A stretch of DNA of 44,114 bases. It comes from Methanobacteriota archaeon (GTDB lineage Archaea > Methanobacteriota > Methanobacteria > Methanobacteriales > Methanobacteriaceae). Shown here piece by piece: positions 18,326 to 28,789 of the stretch (its first letter is position 1; each line of letters begins with the position of its first letter). Where the stretch lies: assembly GCA_023436175.1 (NCBI GenBank), contig JAEZKE010000147.1:1-44114 (forward strand). The letters run 5' to 3'. A model generated the notes under the pieces. The model did not search any database. It was not told where the DNA came from and saw nothing but the letters and a program-made list of their open reading frames with translations. The position numbers and the translations under genes were made by a program.

Positions 18326-18811
18326 ATGAAACTAGAAAAACCTGAACAGGAAATGTTCTACAAACTTTCCTGTTACACGCAAACTCATCTAGATCCTTCG
18401 TTTATCCATCAATATGCAGTTGATGCCTTTGCAGCCCAGTGCGCCGATGAAAATACAAAACCAATCACCATTGCATTCGCCCTTATCGGCCTTTATCTGC
18501 ATATAGAAAAGGGATTTACAGGAAGAGAAGTGCAAATAGCACATGTTAAACTGGCGAAACATAGAAAAGAATGGCCAAAATTTGATTTGGCTGCGTCTAG
18601 AGGTAATATTACAGTTTATGATGTTCTTGATGCTCCGCGAGGTCCGGAACGAGATGAAATGATCTATAAATGGTGCGTTTCAGTTTGGGAAGCGTACATT
18701 GAGAGCCATAAAAAAGTGGCCGATCTCGTGCAGACCGAGCTATATGACAGACGAAAGAAAAGGAAAAACTTACGCTATAACCCAGATAATACTTCATTCG
18801 AGCTTGTTTAA
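18326..18811 (+). CDS. DUF5946-like conserved protein
   Basis: Soluble, mostly helical protein of 161 residues with conserved-looking features: a Cys/His start (KLSCYTQTHLDPSFIHQYAVDAF), CADENTKP, and a strongly basic stretch DRRKKRKNLRY near the C-terminus. The opening resembles DUF5946, a family of unknown function, by recall only. AAAGGGATAAG precedes the ATG. It lies 48 bp after kae1-bud32 on the same strand, so cotranscription is possible. Confidence 0.6.
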   Translation: MKLEKPEQEMFYKLSCYTQTHLDPSFIHQYAVDAFAAQCADENTKPITIAFALIGLYLHIEKGFTGREVQIAHVKLAKHRKEWPKFDLAASRGNITVYDVLDAPRGPERDEMIYKWCVSVWEAYIESHKKVADLVQTELYDRRKKRKNLRYNPDNTSFELV

Positions 18812-18917
18812 CATTTCATTTTAAACAAGTTTTAGAATTTATACTAATTTGTTAAATTTAATTATCGATTCAAAGAAATAAAAATATTCAATGGGATTCA
18901 AGGTGGAATGGTAAAAA

Positions 18918-19487
18918 GTGGTCAAAGTCATAAACTTTATAACTGGTAACAAACACAAAGTTAAAGAAGCCAAAGGAATTTTTGAAAAATTTGGCATAGA
19001 GCTTGAACATACAGATCTAGGCTACCCTGAAGTACAGGGAGAGCTTGTTGACGTGGCCAAATTTGGCGCGAAGTATGCTGCAAGCAAACTACAAGGACCG
19101 GCAATAGTAGAAGATGCTGGTCTTTTTATAAAAGCCTTAAACTGGTTTCCAGGGACTTATTCGTCCTACGTGCAGGAAACGCTTGGTAATAAAGGCATTT
19201 TAAAGCTCATGAATGATGTTGAAGACAGATACGCCGAATTCAGGTCGGTTATTGGCTACTGCACACCCAAAGCCGAGCCCGAGGTTTTTTTAGGCGCTGT
19301 TCCAGGACATATTGCATACAAAGAGCGGGGCAATTATGGATTTGCTTACGATCCGCTTTTTATTCCAGAAGGATATGATAAGACCTTTGGAGAGCTTAAA
19401 ACTGATGAAAAAAATGAATTTTCTCACAGAAGAAGATCTCTTGAGAAATTTGCATCATGGCTAAATGAACATGCTGCAGGTGACTAA
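18918..19487 (+). CDS. XTP/dITP diphosphatase (HAM1/RdgB family)
   Basis: House-cleaning pyrophosphatase of 189 residues that hydrolyses dITP, XTP and ITP, keeping deaminated purines out of DNA and RNA. Family motifs are in order: ITGNKHKVKEA (residues 8-18), VEDAGLFIKAL with the catalytic acidic residues, FAYDPLFIPEG, and SHRRRSLEKF at the C-terminus. The start is GTG at 18918 with AGGTGG at 18901-18906; the ATG at 18908 is out of frame. Confidence 0.94.
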   Translation: MVKVINFITGNKHKVKEAKGIFEKFGIELEHTDLGYPEVQGELVDVAKFGAKYAASKLQGPAIVEDAGLFIKALNWFPGTYSSYVQETLGNKGILKLMNDVEDRYAEFRSVIGYCTPKAEPEVFLGAVPGHIAYKERGNYGFAYDPLFIPEGYDKTFGELKTDEKNEFSHRRRSLEKFASWLNEHAAGD

Positions 19488-19528
19488 CTATTTGAAAATT
19501 CAATTAAGATAATTAAGAGGTGATTTTA

Positions 19529-19930
<402 letters not shown>

Positions 19931-21498
19931 AGCTGACGAAGCATGCTCCCTTTTAAAGGAGCACATAGAAAAGGATCATGTTGTGAGAGTAATCTCACAC
20001 AATGATTCTGATGGACTGTCCGCTGCAGGAGTAATGTGTAACGCAATTTCTAAACAAGGCGGTAAATTCCATGTCACAATAGTTCCAAGACTCAAAGAAG
20101 AGTTCGTAAGAAAATTAAGGAACGAAAGATACAAATTATTCGTTTTCTGTGATATGGGAAGCGCATATCCTGATCTTATAACTAAATTAAAAGCTGATTC
20201 AATAATTGCCGACCACCACCAGGTGTTAAGTGATCAAGACAAGGAATATGAAAATTTAGTCCATGTAAACCCGCATCTTTTTGGAATGGATGGAACACGA
20301 GATGTAAGTGCTTCCGGAGTTTCTTATTTAACTGTCCGTGGAATGGATAATGTAAAGCTCGCAGGACTTGCATTAGTCGGTGCTTATGGAGATATGCAGT
20401 GCAGTGAGGAAATCATAGGCGTTAACAAGATGATGTTAGATGAAGGTCTTAACGCTGGCGTAATAGAAGAACATGAAGACCTTAAAATAACCTACAAAAA
20501 GGAAGAACCACTCTATAAAGCACTTTCATATACTTTTAATCCTGCTTTAAAGAATATTTCTGGAGACCCTGAAGGAGCTAAAGCATTCCTTGAGGAACGT
20601 GGATTATCTTATGGAATCAAGTTCGATGATTTAGCGGAAGAAGAAAGAGACCTGTTAAAAGAGGAACTCATTAAAATAAGTCCTAAAATATTTGACAAAG
20701 TTTACAGTATACCCAGTGAAACTCCTGCTTTAAGGAATATCGAAGATTATTCAAGAATTCTTGATGCCTGTGGTAAAAATAAAAAATACGGCATTGGGCT
20801 GAGCATCTGCATCGGAGAAAGGGAGAATGCCCTTGAAGAAGGCTTAACATTTGCCAAAAAATACAGAGACAGCCTGGTTAAAGGTATAGACTGGATTAAA
20901 AAAGAAGGATCAGTTCAACTAGATAACATTCAGTACATCTACACTGAAGATAAAGCCAGGAAAAGTTTAATGGGGACAATATCAAGCATAGGGCTTGAAC
21001 TTGAAATCTTAGACCCAAATAAACCAGTGATTGCCATATCAAAGATGGACAACATAATAAAAGTGTCTGGAAGAACCAGTATGGATCTAATTAAAAAAGG
21101 CGTAAACCTCGGTTATGCCCTTGGTGAAGCTGCTAAAAGCTTCAATGGAGCTGGAGGAGGTCACAATATAGCTGCAGGTGCAGTGGTGCCTTTTAAAGAT
21201 ATGGATAATTTCACAGATATTGTCGATGAGATAGTTGGGACTCAAATCAGACAATAATTTCTTATTTTGTAAATACAATACAAAATAACATTCTTTTTCT
21301 ATTTTCATTAATTTTTTCATTACTTTAATGGATATCTTCATTTCATTTTCATAATTTCAGAGGGCATAGATTAATTTAAATTAAAATGAATATAAAAATA
21401 AATTACATTCAAAATAAATCTTGAAGATATTTAGACATAGAAAATAATCAATTTGGCTTCCAGTTGAAGCTAATAAATTAAAAATTTTAGTGATTTTT

Positions 21499-22686
21499 AT
21501 GTACCTTACACCCCAAGAAGAAAAAATGCTCGAAGGCGAATATGGGTCTTCAGTTCAAAAAAGTATGGAAATATTAGTAGCTTTAGGCGATATATACAAC
21601 GCTGAAAAACTTGTGAACATAACATCAGCACAGATATCCGGAGTTTCATATAAAACAATCGGAGATGCAGGCTTAGAATTTTTAGAGGACATGGCCCATG
21701 ATGCCAAAGTCATAGTCCCATCAACTTTAAACCCAGCTGGCGTTGACCTGGATAGAAGAGACCTTGGATTTTCAGATGAGTTTACCAAATGGCAGTTAAA
21801 GATAATTGAAGCCTACAGAAAGATGGATATAACCACCACATGTACTTGTACTCCATATCTTGTTGGAAACGTTCCCATGAGGGGTGATCATATTGCATGG
21901 TCTGAGTCATCTGCTGTAGCATATGTGAACTCAGTAATCGGAGCTAAAACAAACAGAGAAGGTGGGCCCGGAGCACTTTCAGCTGCAATCTGTGGAAAGA
22001 CCCCAGAATATGGCTATCATCTCGATGAAGAAAGGAAAGCTAATTTAATTGTTGAAGTTGAAACTGGAATTGAAGGAACAGATTACGGTGCTATTGGTTA
22101 CATTATTGGGAAAGCTGTAGGTGATGGAGTACCTTATTTTAGATTTAAAAACACCTCAAAGAGAGATAACTTGAAAAGTTTAGGCGCTGCACTTGCTTCA
22201 TCAGGTGCTGTTGCACTTTACCACGTTGAGAATTTAACACCAGAATACAAGTTTGCACTTGAAGGGCTGGAAACCAGTGATCTGGAAAAAATCAGCATTG
22301 GCAGAAAAGAAATCAACGAAACAAAAGAAAAACTTTCAACAAGCAGTAAAAAACCAGATTTAATATGCTTAGGATGCCCACATGCATCCATCGAAGAAAT
22401 CAAGATTATTGCAGAAAAGGTAAATGGAAAACAGCTTCAAAACGAGCTGTGGGTTTGTACATCAATTTCAGTGAAAGCTGCGGCAGACAGAATGGGTTAC
22501 ACTGACATAATCGAAAAAGCAGGTGGAAAAATGGTATGCGACACATGTATGGTAGTTGCACCAATTGAAGAACTCGGATTCGATGTCATCGGAGTAGATT
22601 CAGCTAAAGCAGCTAATTACGTGCCAAGCATGTGTGGACTAGATGTTGTTTTCGATGAATTAGAGAATATGATTGTTGAAAAATAA
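21499..22686 (+). CDS. Aconitase X catalytic (DUF521); phosphomevalonate dehydratase large subunit
   Basis: About 395 residues, the archaeal AcnX large subunit. In the archaeal mevalonate pathway it dehydrates 5-phosphomevalonate to trans-anhydromevalonate 5-phosphate together with a small DUF126 subunit, which is not in this window. Cysteine motifs for the Fe-S cluster are visible: TTCTCTPYLVGN, LGCPHASIEE and CDTCMVVAPI. The chosen ATG at 21499 has GTGAT just upstream, overlapping the alternative in-frame GTG at 21490. It supplies isoprenoids for ether lipids. Confidence 0.88.
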   Translation: MYLTPQEEKMLEGEYGSSVQKSMEILVALGDIYNAEKLVNITSAQISGVSYKTIGDAGLEFLEDMAHDAKVIVPSTLNPAGVDLDRRDLGFSDEFTKWQLKIIEAYRKMDITTTCTCTPYLVGNVPMRGDHIAWSESSAVAYVNSVIGAKTNREGGPGALSAAICGKTPEYGYHLDEERKANLIVEVETGIEGTDYGAIGYIIGKAVGDGVPYFRFKNTSKRDNLKSLGAALASSGAVALYHVENLTPEYKFALEGLETSDLEKISIGRKEINETKEKLSTSSKKPDLICLGCPHASIEEIKIIAEKVNGKQLQNELWVCTSISVKAAADRMGYTDIIEKAGGKMVCDTCMVVAPIEELGFDVIGVDSAKAANYVPSMCGLDVVFDELENMIVEK

Positions 22687-22784
22687 AATAGTACATTTGC
22701 TGATTTCAAGGATTAAATTGTTAAGAAATAGATATAAGAATATTCTATTTCTCACGCTTTTTAAACTGTAATTATTTAAACTTC

Positions 22785-23657
22785 TTATTTTCCAGTTGAC
22801 ACTATATGGTCCTTTACATCTCCTTTAATCCACTGAAAACCCATTTTTAATTCCATGTACATGTAAGTCAATACCAGTGCAAAATAAGGAACGAGTATTA
22901 TACCTACTAAAAGCCCTGCAATCTGGGTTGCAAGTGGACCAGCTACCACACTTAAAGGTGTCAAAATAATTCCCAGTATAAAACCTATTCCCAACGAAAT
23001 AACAGCATTAATAAGTGCAACCAGGAATACAGTTAGTTTATTATTCCAGAACAGATGATAACTCTCTTTAATTGAGCCCATAACCGATTTTTGGCCTACA
23101 ACTATTGACTGGTTAAACAGGAAAAATACCAATGAAATTAAGATATATCCAATAAAGAATACCAGGGAACCAATTAAAAGTACTGAAATTCCACCCAGTA
23201 CAACATTATTAAAAAGCAAATAAAAGCCCAAAATTAGCGGTATAGCTATTATAGCTGTCAAAATAGTTTTTATAATTGAAACCACGAATATTTTAGGGAA
23301 AAATTTTATCCCACTTTTCCATGCCCCATCAAGACTTGTAGAACCTTCCATTATTATTTGTTTAGCCATTCCAACTGTGGCAGCAGTTTTAAATGCATTT
23401 ATAATAAATATCAGTACCTCAATGATTAATAAAATCATGCCAGATATAAGTAGCGTATTTGAATTAATTTGAGAGAATATAGAAGGTGTAATATTCCCCA
23501 TAATACTCAAATTAGATAATAAGGTTGCTATTACCCCAAAAAAAGCCACAATAAATAATATCATAGTCAGTATTGAAGCTACTATCGAGGGCACAGTTAT
23601 TTTCCAATTTCTCCTAAAACTTTCAATTGATTTTGAATAATAATCTCCTATATTCAT
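22785..23657 (-). CDS. Polytopic membrane protein, DUF4013-like
   Basis: 290 residues with about six long hydrophobic segments and a short soluble N-terminus (NIGDYYSKSIESFRRNWKI). The layout, with a soluble start then pairs of helices and a QSIVVGQKSVMGSIKESY loop, resembles archaeal DUF4013-type membrane proteins, but I cannot assign the family firmly. TAAGGAGAAAA precedes the ATG on the minus strand. It is divergent from hef. No transport or enzyme motif is seen. Confidence 0.55.
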   Translation of the reverse strand: MNIGDYYSKSIESFRRNWKITVPSIVASILTMILFIVAFFGVIATLLSNLSIMGNITPSIFSQINSNTLLISGMILLIIEVLIFIINAFKTAATVGMAKQIIMEGSTSLDGAWKSGIKFFPKIFVVSIIKTILTAIIAIPLILGFYLLFNNVVLGGISVLLIGSLVFFIGYILISLVFFLFNQSIVVGQKSVMGSIKESYHLFWNNKLTVFLVALINAVISLGIGFILGIILTPLSVVAGPLATQIAGLLVGIILVPYFALVLTYMYMELKMGFQWIKGDVKDHIVSTGK

Positions 23658-23874
23658 AAAATTTTCTCCTTAGATAATATAATAGAAGTTTGAACTAATC
23701 CCATCTTATTCTTAATTATGAATTAACTTTCCATATAAAAATGCTTTCTCTTTTGAAGTAATGGCAAGCAATAATAGAGTTGTTAAATATTTAAATTATC
23801 TAAAATTCTAATTTCACGATTTTAATAGATGAAATTAATACTTCAATTTCAGTTATCTAATTTTAAATTGAACT

Positions 23875-23883
23875 TTTTATACT
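23875..23883 (+). promoter_or_regulatory. Probable TATA box for hef
   Basis: TTTTTATAC lies about 25 bp upstream of the preferred hef ATG at 23904, with no Shine-Dalgarno in between. This is the arrangement of a leaderless archaeal transcript. Confidence 0.45.
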
Positions 23884-23903
23884 ACAAGACCCAATATAAA
23901 AAC

Positions 23904-26174
23904 ATGCAAAAGTGGATAGAACACCCTCTAATCAAAGATCAAAAAATAGAATCACGGCTTTATCAACAACTTCTAGCTGCAGATGTGCTTAAAAAAGGAA
24001 ACACAATGATAGTAGCACCTACAGCACTTGGAAAGACAATAGTAGCAGTTTTAGTTGCAGCGGAAAGGATCAAAAATTTCAAGGGTTCAAAAGTTCTTAT
24101 TCTCGCACCAAGTAAACCCCTTGTTGTTCAGCACGAAGAAAGCTTCAGAGAATTTTTAAATATCCCTGCAACATCCTTAACTGGTGATGTGAAGCCTGAA
24201 GAACGTATTAAAAGATGGAACGATCATCAGGTCATATGTGCAACTCCCCAAACTATAGAATCAGACTTAATATCATCCAGATATTCCTTAGAAAACGTTT
24301 CACTAATTGTATTTGATGAATGCCACAGAGGAGTTGGATCTTACTCTTATGTTTATTTAGCGGGTAAATACCTGCAGCAAAGTAAAAATCCCCTGGTTCT
24401 TGGGCTTACTGCTTCACCAGGGTCCGTTGAAGATAAAATCAATGAAGTATGCGAAAATCTCTTTATATATGATGTGATCATTAAAAGCGAAGAAGATGCT
24501 GACGTTGCACCATACTTTAATCCAGTAGAGGTTAAATGGATTAAGACTGAACTTACAGAAGAGCTCAAAGAAATAAAAAAATGTATTGACACCACATTAA
24601 AAGCAAGGCTGAATACCCTTAAGAAAATGGGCGTGATAAAGTCGGTGAACATGGGTAAAAAGGATGTTTTAATAGCTAAAGGGGCTGCCCAAAAAAGGAT
24701 TGCACAGAGTTCTAATCCACCTAAAAAGTGTTATTATGCTGTTTCAGTTCTAACTGCAGTTATAAATGCAATGCACGCTGTTGAACTCTTAGAAACCCAG
24801 GGAATAAGCACGCTTGACAAATACTTTGACCGCCTTAAAAAGAAAAGGACAAAAGCCGCTAAAGGCCTTCTCATGGACGACGATTTTTCAAAGGCAATTC
24901 AACTAACCAAGAAAGCTCATGAAAATGGTATTGAGCACCCTAAACTCCAGTTACTCGCTGATATCCTAAAAAAAGAGCTTAAAAATAAGGACTCTAAAAT
25001 AATTGTCTTCACACAGTTTAGAGATACTGTAGATAGAATATATGAAAAATGCGGTGAAGAGGGGATCAATGCAGTAAAATTCTTTGGCCAGGCTTCAAAG
25101 GAAGGTGAAAAAGGATTAACCCAGAAAAAACAGAAGGAAGTAATTAAAGCCTTTAAAATGGGTGTTTACGATGTTTTAATATCCACAAGCGTTGCAGAGG
25201 AAGGTATCGACATACCTGCTGTTGACCTCGTAATTCTTTATGAACCTGTTCCATCAGAAATAAGAATGATACAACGTCGTGGAAGGACAGGAAGGAAAAA
25301 TAAAGGTAAAATGTACATTTTAATTACTAAAGGTACTAGAGATGAGGCGTATTACTGGACAAGTATTAATAAAGAAAACCGGATGAAAAAACAACTATCT
25401 AAGAGGGTTAAACGAAATATAGCTCCAAATGAAATTGTGAAAATGCTCCCCCGTGAAGAAGAAAAAGACGGAGAAAAAATTATAAAACCTTTAATATATG
25501 CAGATTCAAGAGAAGGTAATTCCAGGGTTTTACGCGAACTTGATAAGTTAGATGCAGTTATTGAAGTAAAAGCACTTCCTGTAGCTGATTACCAGGTGAG
25601 CGGCGAAGTTGGAATCGAGCGAAAAACGGCAAAAGACTTTGTAGGTTCAATCATTGACAAACGGCTCTATAAACAAGCAAAGGAACTGGTGGAAAATTTC
25701 AAAAAGCCTGTAATTATATTAGAAGGAGATGATCTCTATTCTTCTCTCCTTAATCCAAATGCAATAAGAGGAGCTCTATCATCTATAGCTGTTGATTTTG
25801 GTATCCCTATAATTCCAACCAGATCTGAAGAAGATACTGCCGCAATGATTTTAAGAATTGCTATAAGAGAACAGATACAAGAAAAATCGCCAGTACAGGT
25901 CAGAACTGAGAAAAAACCACTTACTTTATATGAGCAGCAGCTCTATATCGTAGAATCACTGCCCAATATTGGCCCTGTCACCGCTAAAAAACTGCTCAAT
26001 GAATTTGGATCTGTGAAAAATATTATAAATGCATCACAGGGAGAACTTAAATCCGTAGAAGGAATTGGAGATAAAATAGCTAAAAGCATAATCGACGTGG
26101 TGAATTCAGGTTTTAGAAAAATTGGCGGAAGTAAAATTAAAAAGCTTATAGAAGTAGACGAATCAGATAAATGA
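23904..26174 (+). CDS. hef: Hef helicase-nuclease (FANCM/XPF-like)
   Basis: About 756 residues. SF2 helicase motifs: APTALGKT (Walker A, Lys44), DECH (138-141), TASPG and QRRGRTGR. Then an ERCC4 nuclease domain with YADSREGNS and IERKTAKDF (the ERKxxxD active site), and a C-terminal helix-hairpin-helix pair (LPNIGPVTAKKLL and VEGIGDKIAKSI). Hef processes stalled forks in euryarchaea. An in-frame ATG at 23829 exists, but the segment it adds is unlike the family and overlaps the promoter, so the ATG at 23904 is used. Its place near oriC fits a replication-repair cluster. Confidence 0.94.
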   Translation: MQKWIEHPLIKDQKIESRLYQQLLAADVLKKGNTMIVAPTALGKTIVAVLVAAERIKNFKGSKVLILAPSKPLVVQHEESFREFLNIPATSLTGDVKPEERIKRWNDHQVICATPQTIESDLISSRYSLENVSLIVFDECHRGVGSYSYVYLAGKYLQQSKNPLVLGLTASPGSVEDKINEVCENLFIYDVIIKSEEDADVAPYFNPVEVKWIKTELTEELKEIKKCIDTTLKARLNTLKKMGVIKSVNMGKKDVLIAKGAAQKRIAQSSNPPKKCYYAVSVLTAVINAMHAVELLETQGISTLDKYFDRLKKKRTKAAKGLLMDDDFSKAIQLTKKAHENGIEHPKLQLLADILKKELKNKDSKIIVFTQFRDTVDRIYEKCGEEGINAVKFFGQASKEGEKGLTQKKQKEVIKAFKMGVYDVLISTSVAEEGIDIPAVDLVILYEPVPSEIRMIQRRGRTGRKNKGKMYILITKGTRDEAYYWTSINKENRMKKQLSKRVKRNIAPNEIVKMLPREEEKDGEKIIKPLIYADSREGNSRVLRELDKLDAVIEVKALPVADYQVSGEVGIERKTAKDFVGSIIDKRLYKQAKELVENFKKPVIILEGDDLYSSLLNPNAIRGALSSIAVDFGIPIIPTRSEEDTAAMILRIAIREQIQEKSPVQVRTEKKPLTLYEQQLYIVESLPNIGPVTAKKLLNEFGSVKNIINASQGELKSVEGIGDKIAKSIIDVVNSGFRKIGGSKIKKLIEVDESDK

Positions 26175-26440
26175 TACCGCCCATTAGACTATATATGAAT
26201 AAGCAGATAAACACCATTTACCCGCTTATAGAAACTTGTTAGCTAATAGATATTATTTATTAAGCGTATGAAATGAGAGACGTTGATAATAGTACTGAAA
26301 AGTTATAAAATAGGTTAATATAGATTGTTAAGGTTTTAAAAGTAAATACTCAGAAACAGTACTGATACCAACAATCATCTATCAAGCCATTGATTAATCA
26401 ACTTAAATTTAAATTAAACAATAGAGCAGGAGTGAAGATA

Positions 26441-27169
26441 TTGCGCATTTTAATGGATGAAAGGGGTAAAAAATACATAGCCCGGGATGAAGAATTTCAC
26501 ACTAACTTTGGTTTTATAACAAAAGAGGATATGGAAACAGGTAAACCTGGAGATATACTTAAAACTCATTTAGGCCATGAATTTAAAGTTTTAAAGGCAA
26601 ATATCAATGATTATATCGATTTAATGGAAAGGAAATGTTCAATTATTCTCTCCAAAGATATTGGGATCATAACAGCATTTACAGGTATGGGTTCTGGTGA
26701 TCGAGTTATTGATGCTGGAACTGGAGCTGGAGCCACTGCACTGCATTTTGGAAATATAGTAGGTAAAGAAGGTAAAGTTCACTCCTATGAGATTCGTGAA
26801 GATTTTGCAGAAATTGCAAAGCGTAACGTGGAAAATTTCGGTCTCGAGAACGTGCATATTAAATGCAGAGATATCACTGAAGGAATCAGTGAAAAAGATG
26901 TGGATATAATATTTTTAGATTTACCAAGGCCGTGGGATGTTGTAGAACATGCAAAAGGTGCTCTTAAAATTGGTGGCTACATTGCAACTTATGCCCCTTA
27001 CATTGAACAGGTTCAAATACTTCATAAAGTACTTAAAAAATTCGGTTTTTCAGACTTAAATACCGTTGAATGTACTTTACGTGAAATTGAAGTAAAAGCT
27101 AAGGGAACTAGACCTAAAACAAGGGCTGTAGGTCATACTGGGTATTTGACATTTGCAAGGAATTTATAG
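26441..27169 (+). CDS. trmI: tRNA (adenine-N1)-methyltransferase, TrmI type
   Basis: 242-residue SAM methyltransferase forming m1A at position 57/58 of tRNA. An N-terminal beta domain (MRILMDERGKKYIARDEEFHTNFG) precedes the Rossmann domain with DAGTGAGATALHF (SAM motif I), VHSYEIREDF (motif II) and FLDLPRPWDV (motif IV). The reading frame is open upstream to 26390, but AGGAGTGA at 26428-26435 with a 5-base spacer sets a TTG start at 26441. It is followed by a hairpin-array region. Confidence 0.92.
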   Translation: MRILMDERGKKYIARDEEFHTNFGFITKEDMETGKPGDILKTHLGHEFKVLKANINDYIDLMERKCSIILSKDIGIITAFTGMGSGDRVIDAGTGAGATALHFGNIVGKEGKVHSYEIREDFAEIAKRNVENFGLENVHIKCRDITEGISEKDVDIIFLDLPRPWDVVEHAKGALKIGGYIATYAPYIEQVQILHKVLKKFGFSDLNTVECTLREIEVKAKGTRPKTRAVGHTGYLTFARNL

Positions 27170-27235
27170 TATAACTATAATGAATGACCAAATATTTTTG
27201 ACGCTATTTAATAAGATAATTTGTTTGTGCTTTAA

Positions 27236-27440
27236 CCTCTGAAAAAATTTTCTATTTTTTCGGGGTTTCGAAAATTTAAAAAATTTTCGAATGTTCGGAA
27301 ATTATAGATTTCCTCAACCATCAAAATTTTTAACAAAAATTTTGGTTCGAAAAATGCTTTGCATTTTTCTCAGGCTACGATTTGCAAACATCAAAAGCTT
27401 CGCCTTCGAATGTTTCGGAAAATTAGAAATTTTCCTCAAT
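27236..27440. repeat. Array of six perfect A/T-rich hairpins
   Basis: Perfect inverted repeats follow one another: GAAAAAAT/ATTTTTTC (27241-27261), CGAAAATTT/AAATTTTCG (27269-27289), GGAAAT/ATTTCC (27297-27313), CAAAATTTTT/AAAAATTTTG (27322-27344), GAAAAATGC/GCATTTTTC (27349-27369) and GGAAAATT/AATTTTCC (27417-27435). Loops are 3-5 nt. The array lies between the same-strand trmI and pyrB genes and has no coding capacity. The rest of the 27170-27631 spacer is plain AT-rich DNA with the pyrB promoter. Confidence 0.75.
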
Positions 27441-27631
27441 TTATAAGCGTGAATTTAAGTACCTAAAAGTTTAAAAAGTTACGTCATTCACTATAAACTT
27501 AAAATATAATTAGAATCTAAAGAAAACAAGGATATTTTAATTTAGATTCCTATGGGATTACAGGATATCTAGTTACATTAAATAGATTATAATCATTGAT
27601 AGTAATCTAAAAAGTCAGTTATGGTGTGTTT

Positions 27632-28546
27632 ATGGCCTTCAATCAAAAAGATATTATTTCAATAAGGGACTTTGATAAAAAAGATATAGAATATATTCTA
27701 AAACTAGCCGAAGAAATGGAACCCATTGCCAGATCAGTGAAAACATCGAATGCCTTGTCTGGGAAGTTACTTGGAATGCTTTTTTACGAACCTTCCACAA
27801 GGACAAGGCTTTCATTTGAAGCTGCAATGAAACGGTTAGGCGGCAGCACTATTGGTTTTGCAGAAGCCGGGACAAGTTCTGCAACAAAAGGTGAAAATTT
27901 AACAGATACCGTAAGAATAGTTGGAGAATATTCTGATGCGCTTGTTATAAGGCACAACATGGAAGGAACTGCACGCTTTGTTGCAAATATAGTTGATGTT
28001 CCTGTAATAAATGCTGGAGACGGTGCTGGCCAGCATCCAACTCAAACAATGCTCGATCTTTATACAATGAAACGTATTGTAGGAAGAATTGATGATCTGC
28101 GCATTGCGCTCGTTGGAGATCTAAAATATGGGAGAACCGTGCATTCTCTTGCATATGCACTCGCAAAGTTTGATGTTGATGTGAGCTTCGTATCTCCAAA
28201 AGAGCTTAAAATGCCCCGTGAAATTCTCCATGATCTCGGGAAAAGTGGAGTGGATGTATATGAAACCGAAAATATACACGAAGTGTTAAATAAAACAGAT
28301 GTTCTGTACGTGACAAGAATCCAGAAGGAACGGTTCCCTGATCCTGCAGAATATTTAAAAATTAAAGGGGCTTATACAATCAATTCAAAGCTTTTAGAAG
28401 GAAGTGATGCTATTGTAATGCATCCACTGCCCAGAATTGATGAAATATCCCACGATGTCGATAATACTCCTCAAGGTAAATATTTTGAACAGGCTTTTTA
28501 TGGGGTACCTGTTAGAATGGCCCTGTTAAAGTCGGTGATAAAATAA
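27632..28546 (+). CDS. pyrB: Aspartate carbamoyltransferase catalytic chain
   Basis: 304 residues. First committed step of pyrimidine synthesis: carbamoyl phosphate plus aspartate to carbamoyl aspartate. Carbamoyl-phosphate motif STRTR (residues 55-59), the HPTQTMLDLYT motif and the C-terminal HPLPR aspartate-site motif are all intact. An in-frame GTG at 27626 exists, but GGTG at 27623-27626 indicates the ATG at 27632. The regulatory chain gene pyrI is not in this window. It is convergent with cdc6. Confidence 0.96.
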   Translation: MAFNQKDIISIRDFDKKDIEYILKLAEEMEPIARSVKTSNALSGKLLGMLFYEPSTRTRLSFEAAMKRLGGSTIGFAEAGTSSATKGENLTDTVRIVGEYSDALVIRHNMEGTARFVANIVDVPVINAGDGAGQHPTQTMLDLYTMKRIVGRIDDLRIALVGDLKYGRTVHSLAYALAKFDVDVSFVSPKELKMPREILHDLGKSGVDVYETENIHEVLNKTDVLYVTRIQKERFPDPAEYLKIKGAYTINSKLLEGSDAIVMHPLPRIDEISHDVDNTPQGKYFEQAFYGVPVRMALLKSVIK

Positions 28547-28680
28547 AATATCACTTAATTTTTTTAATTGTGAATAATTGATAAAATTAATTTTTGAATG
28601 AATATACGTCAAATAATTCTCAACTATTTTTAGAAATTTAATTTAAAAAAATAAACACTTCAAAATTTAAAGGAGATATA

Positions 28681-28692
28681 TTTCAAGTGAAA
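28681..28692 (+). repeat. ORB-like element 3' of cdc6
   Basis: TTTCAAGTGAAA differs by one base from the ORB core. It lies in the pyrB/cdc6 convergent spacer, outside the main origin array. Confidence 0.45.
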
Positions 28693-28707
28693 ATTAAATT
28701 TAATGAA

Positions 28708-28746
28708 CCTGTTATAATTCAATTGAATTATTTTTTCGCTAACAGG
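28708..28746. terminator. Compound inverted repeat between pyrB and cdc6
   Basis: CCTGTTA (28708-28714) pairs with TAACAGG (28740-28746). Between them lie the perfect 16-bp palindrome TAATTCAATTGAATTA (28715-28730) and a T6 run. Placed between convergent genes, it could terminate transcription from both sides. Confidence 0.5.
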
Positions 28747-28789
28747 CATAAAATCAAAAATTAATTTTAATATAATATTATTTGATTTA

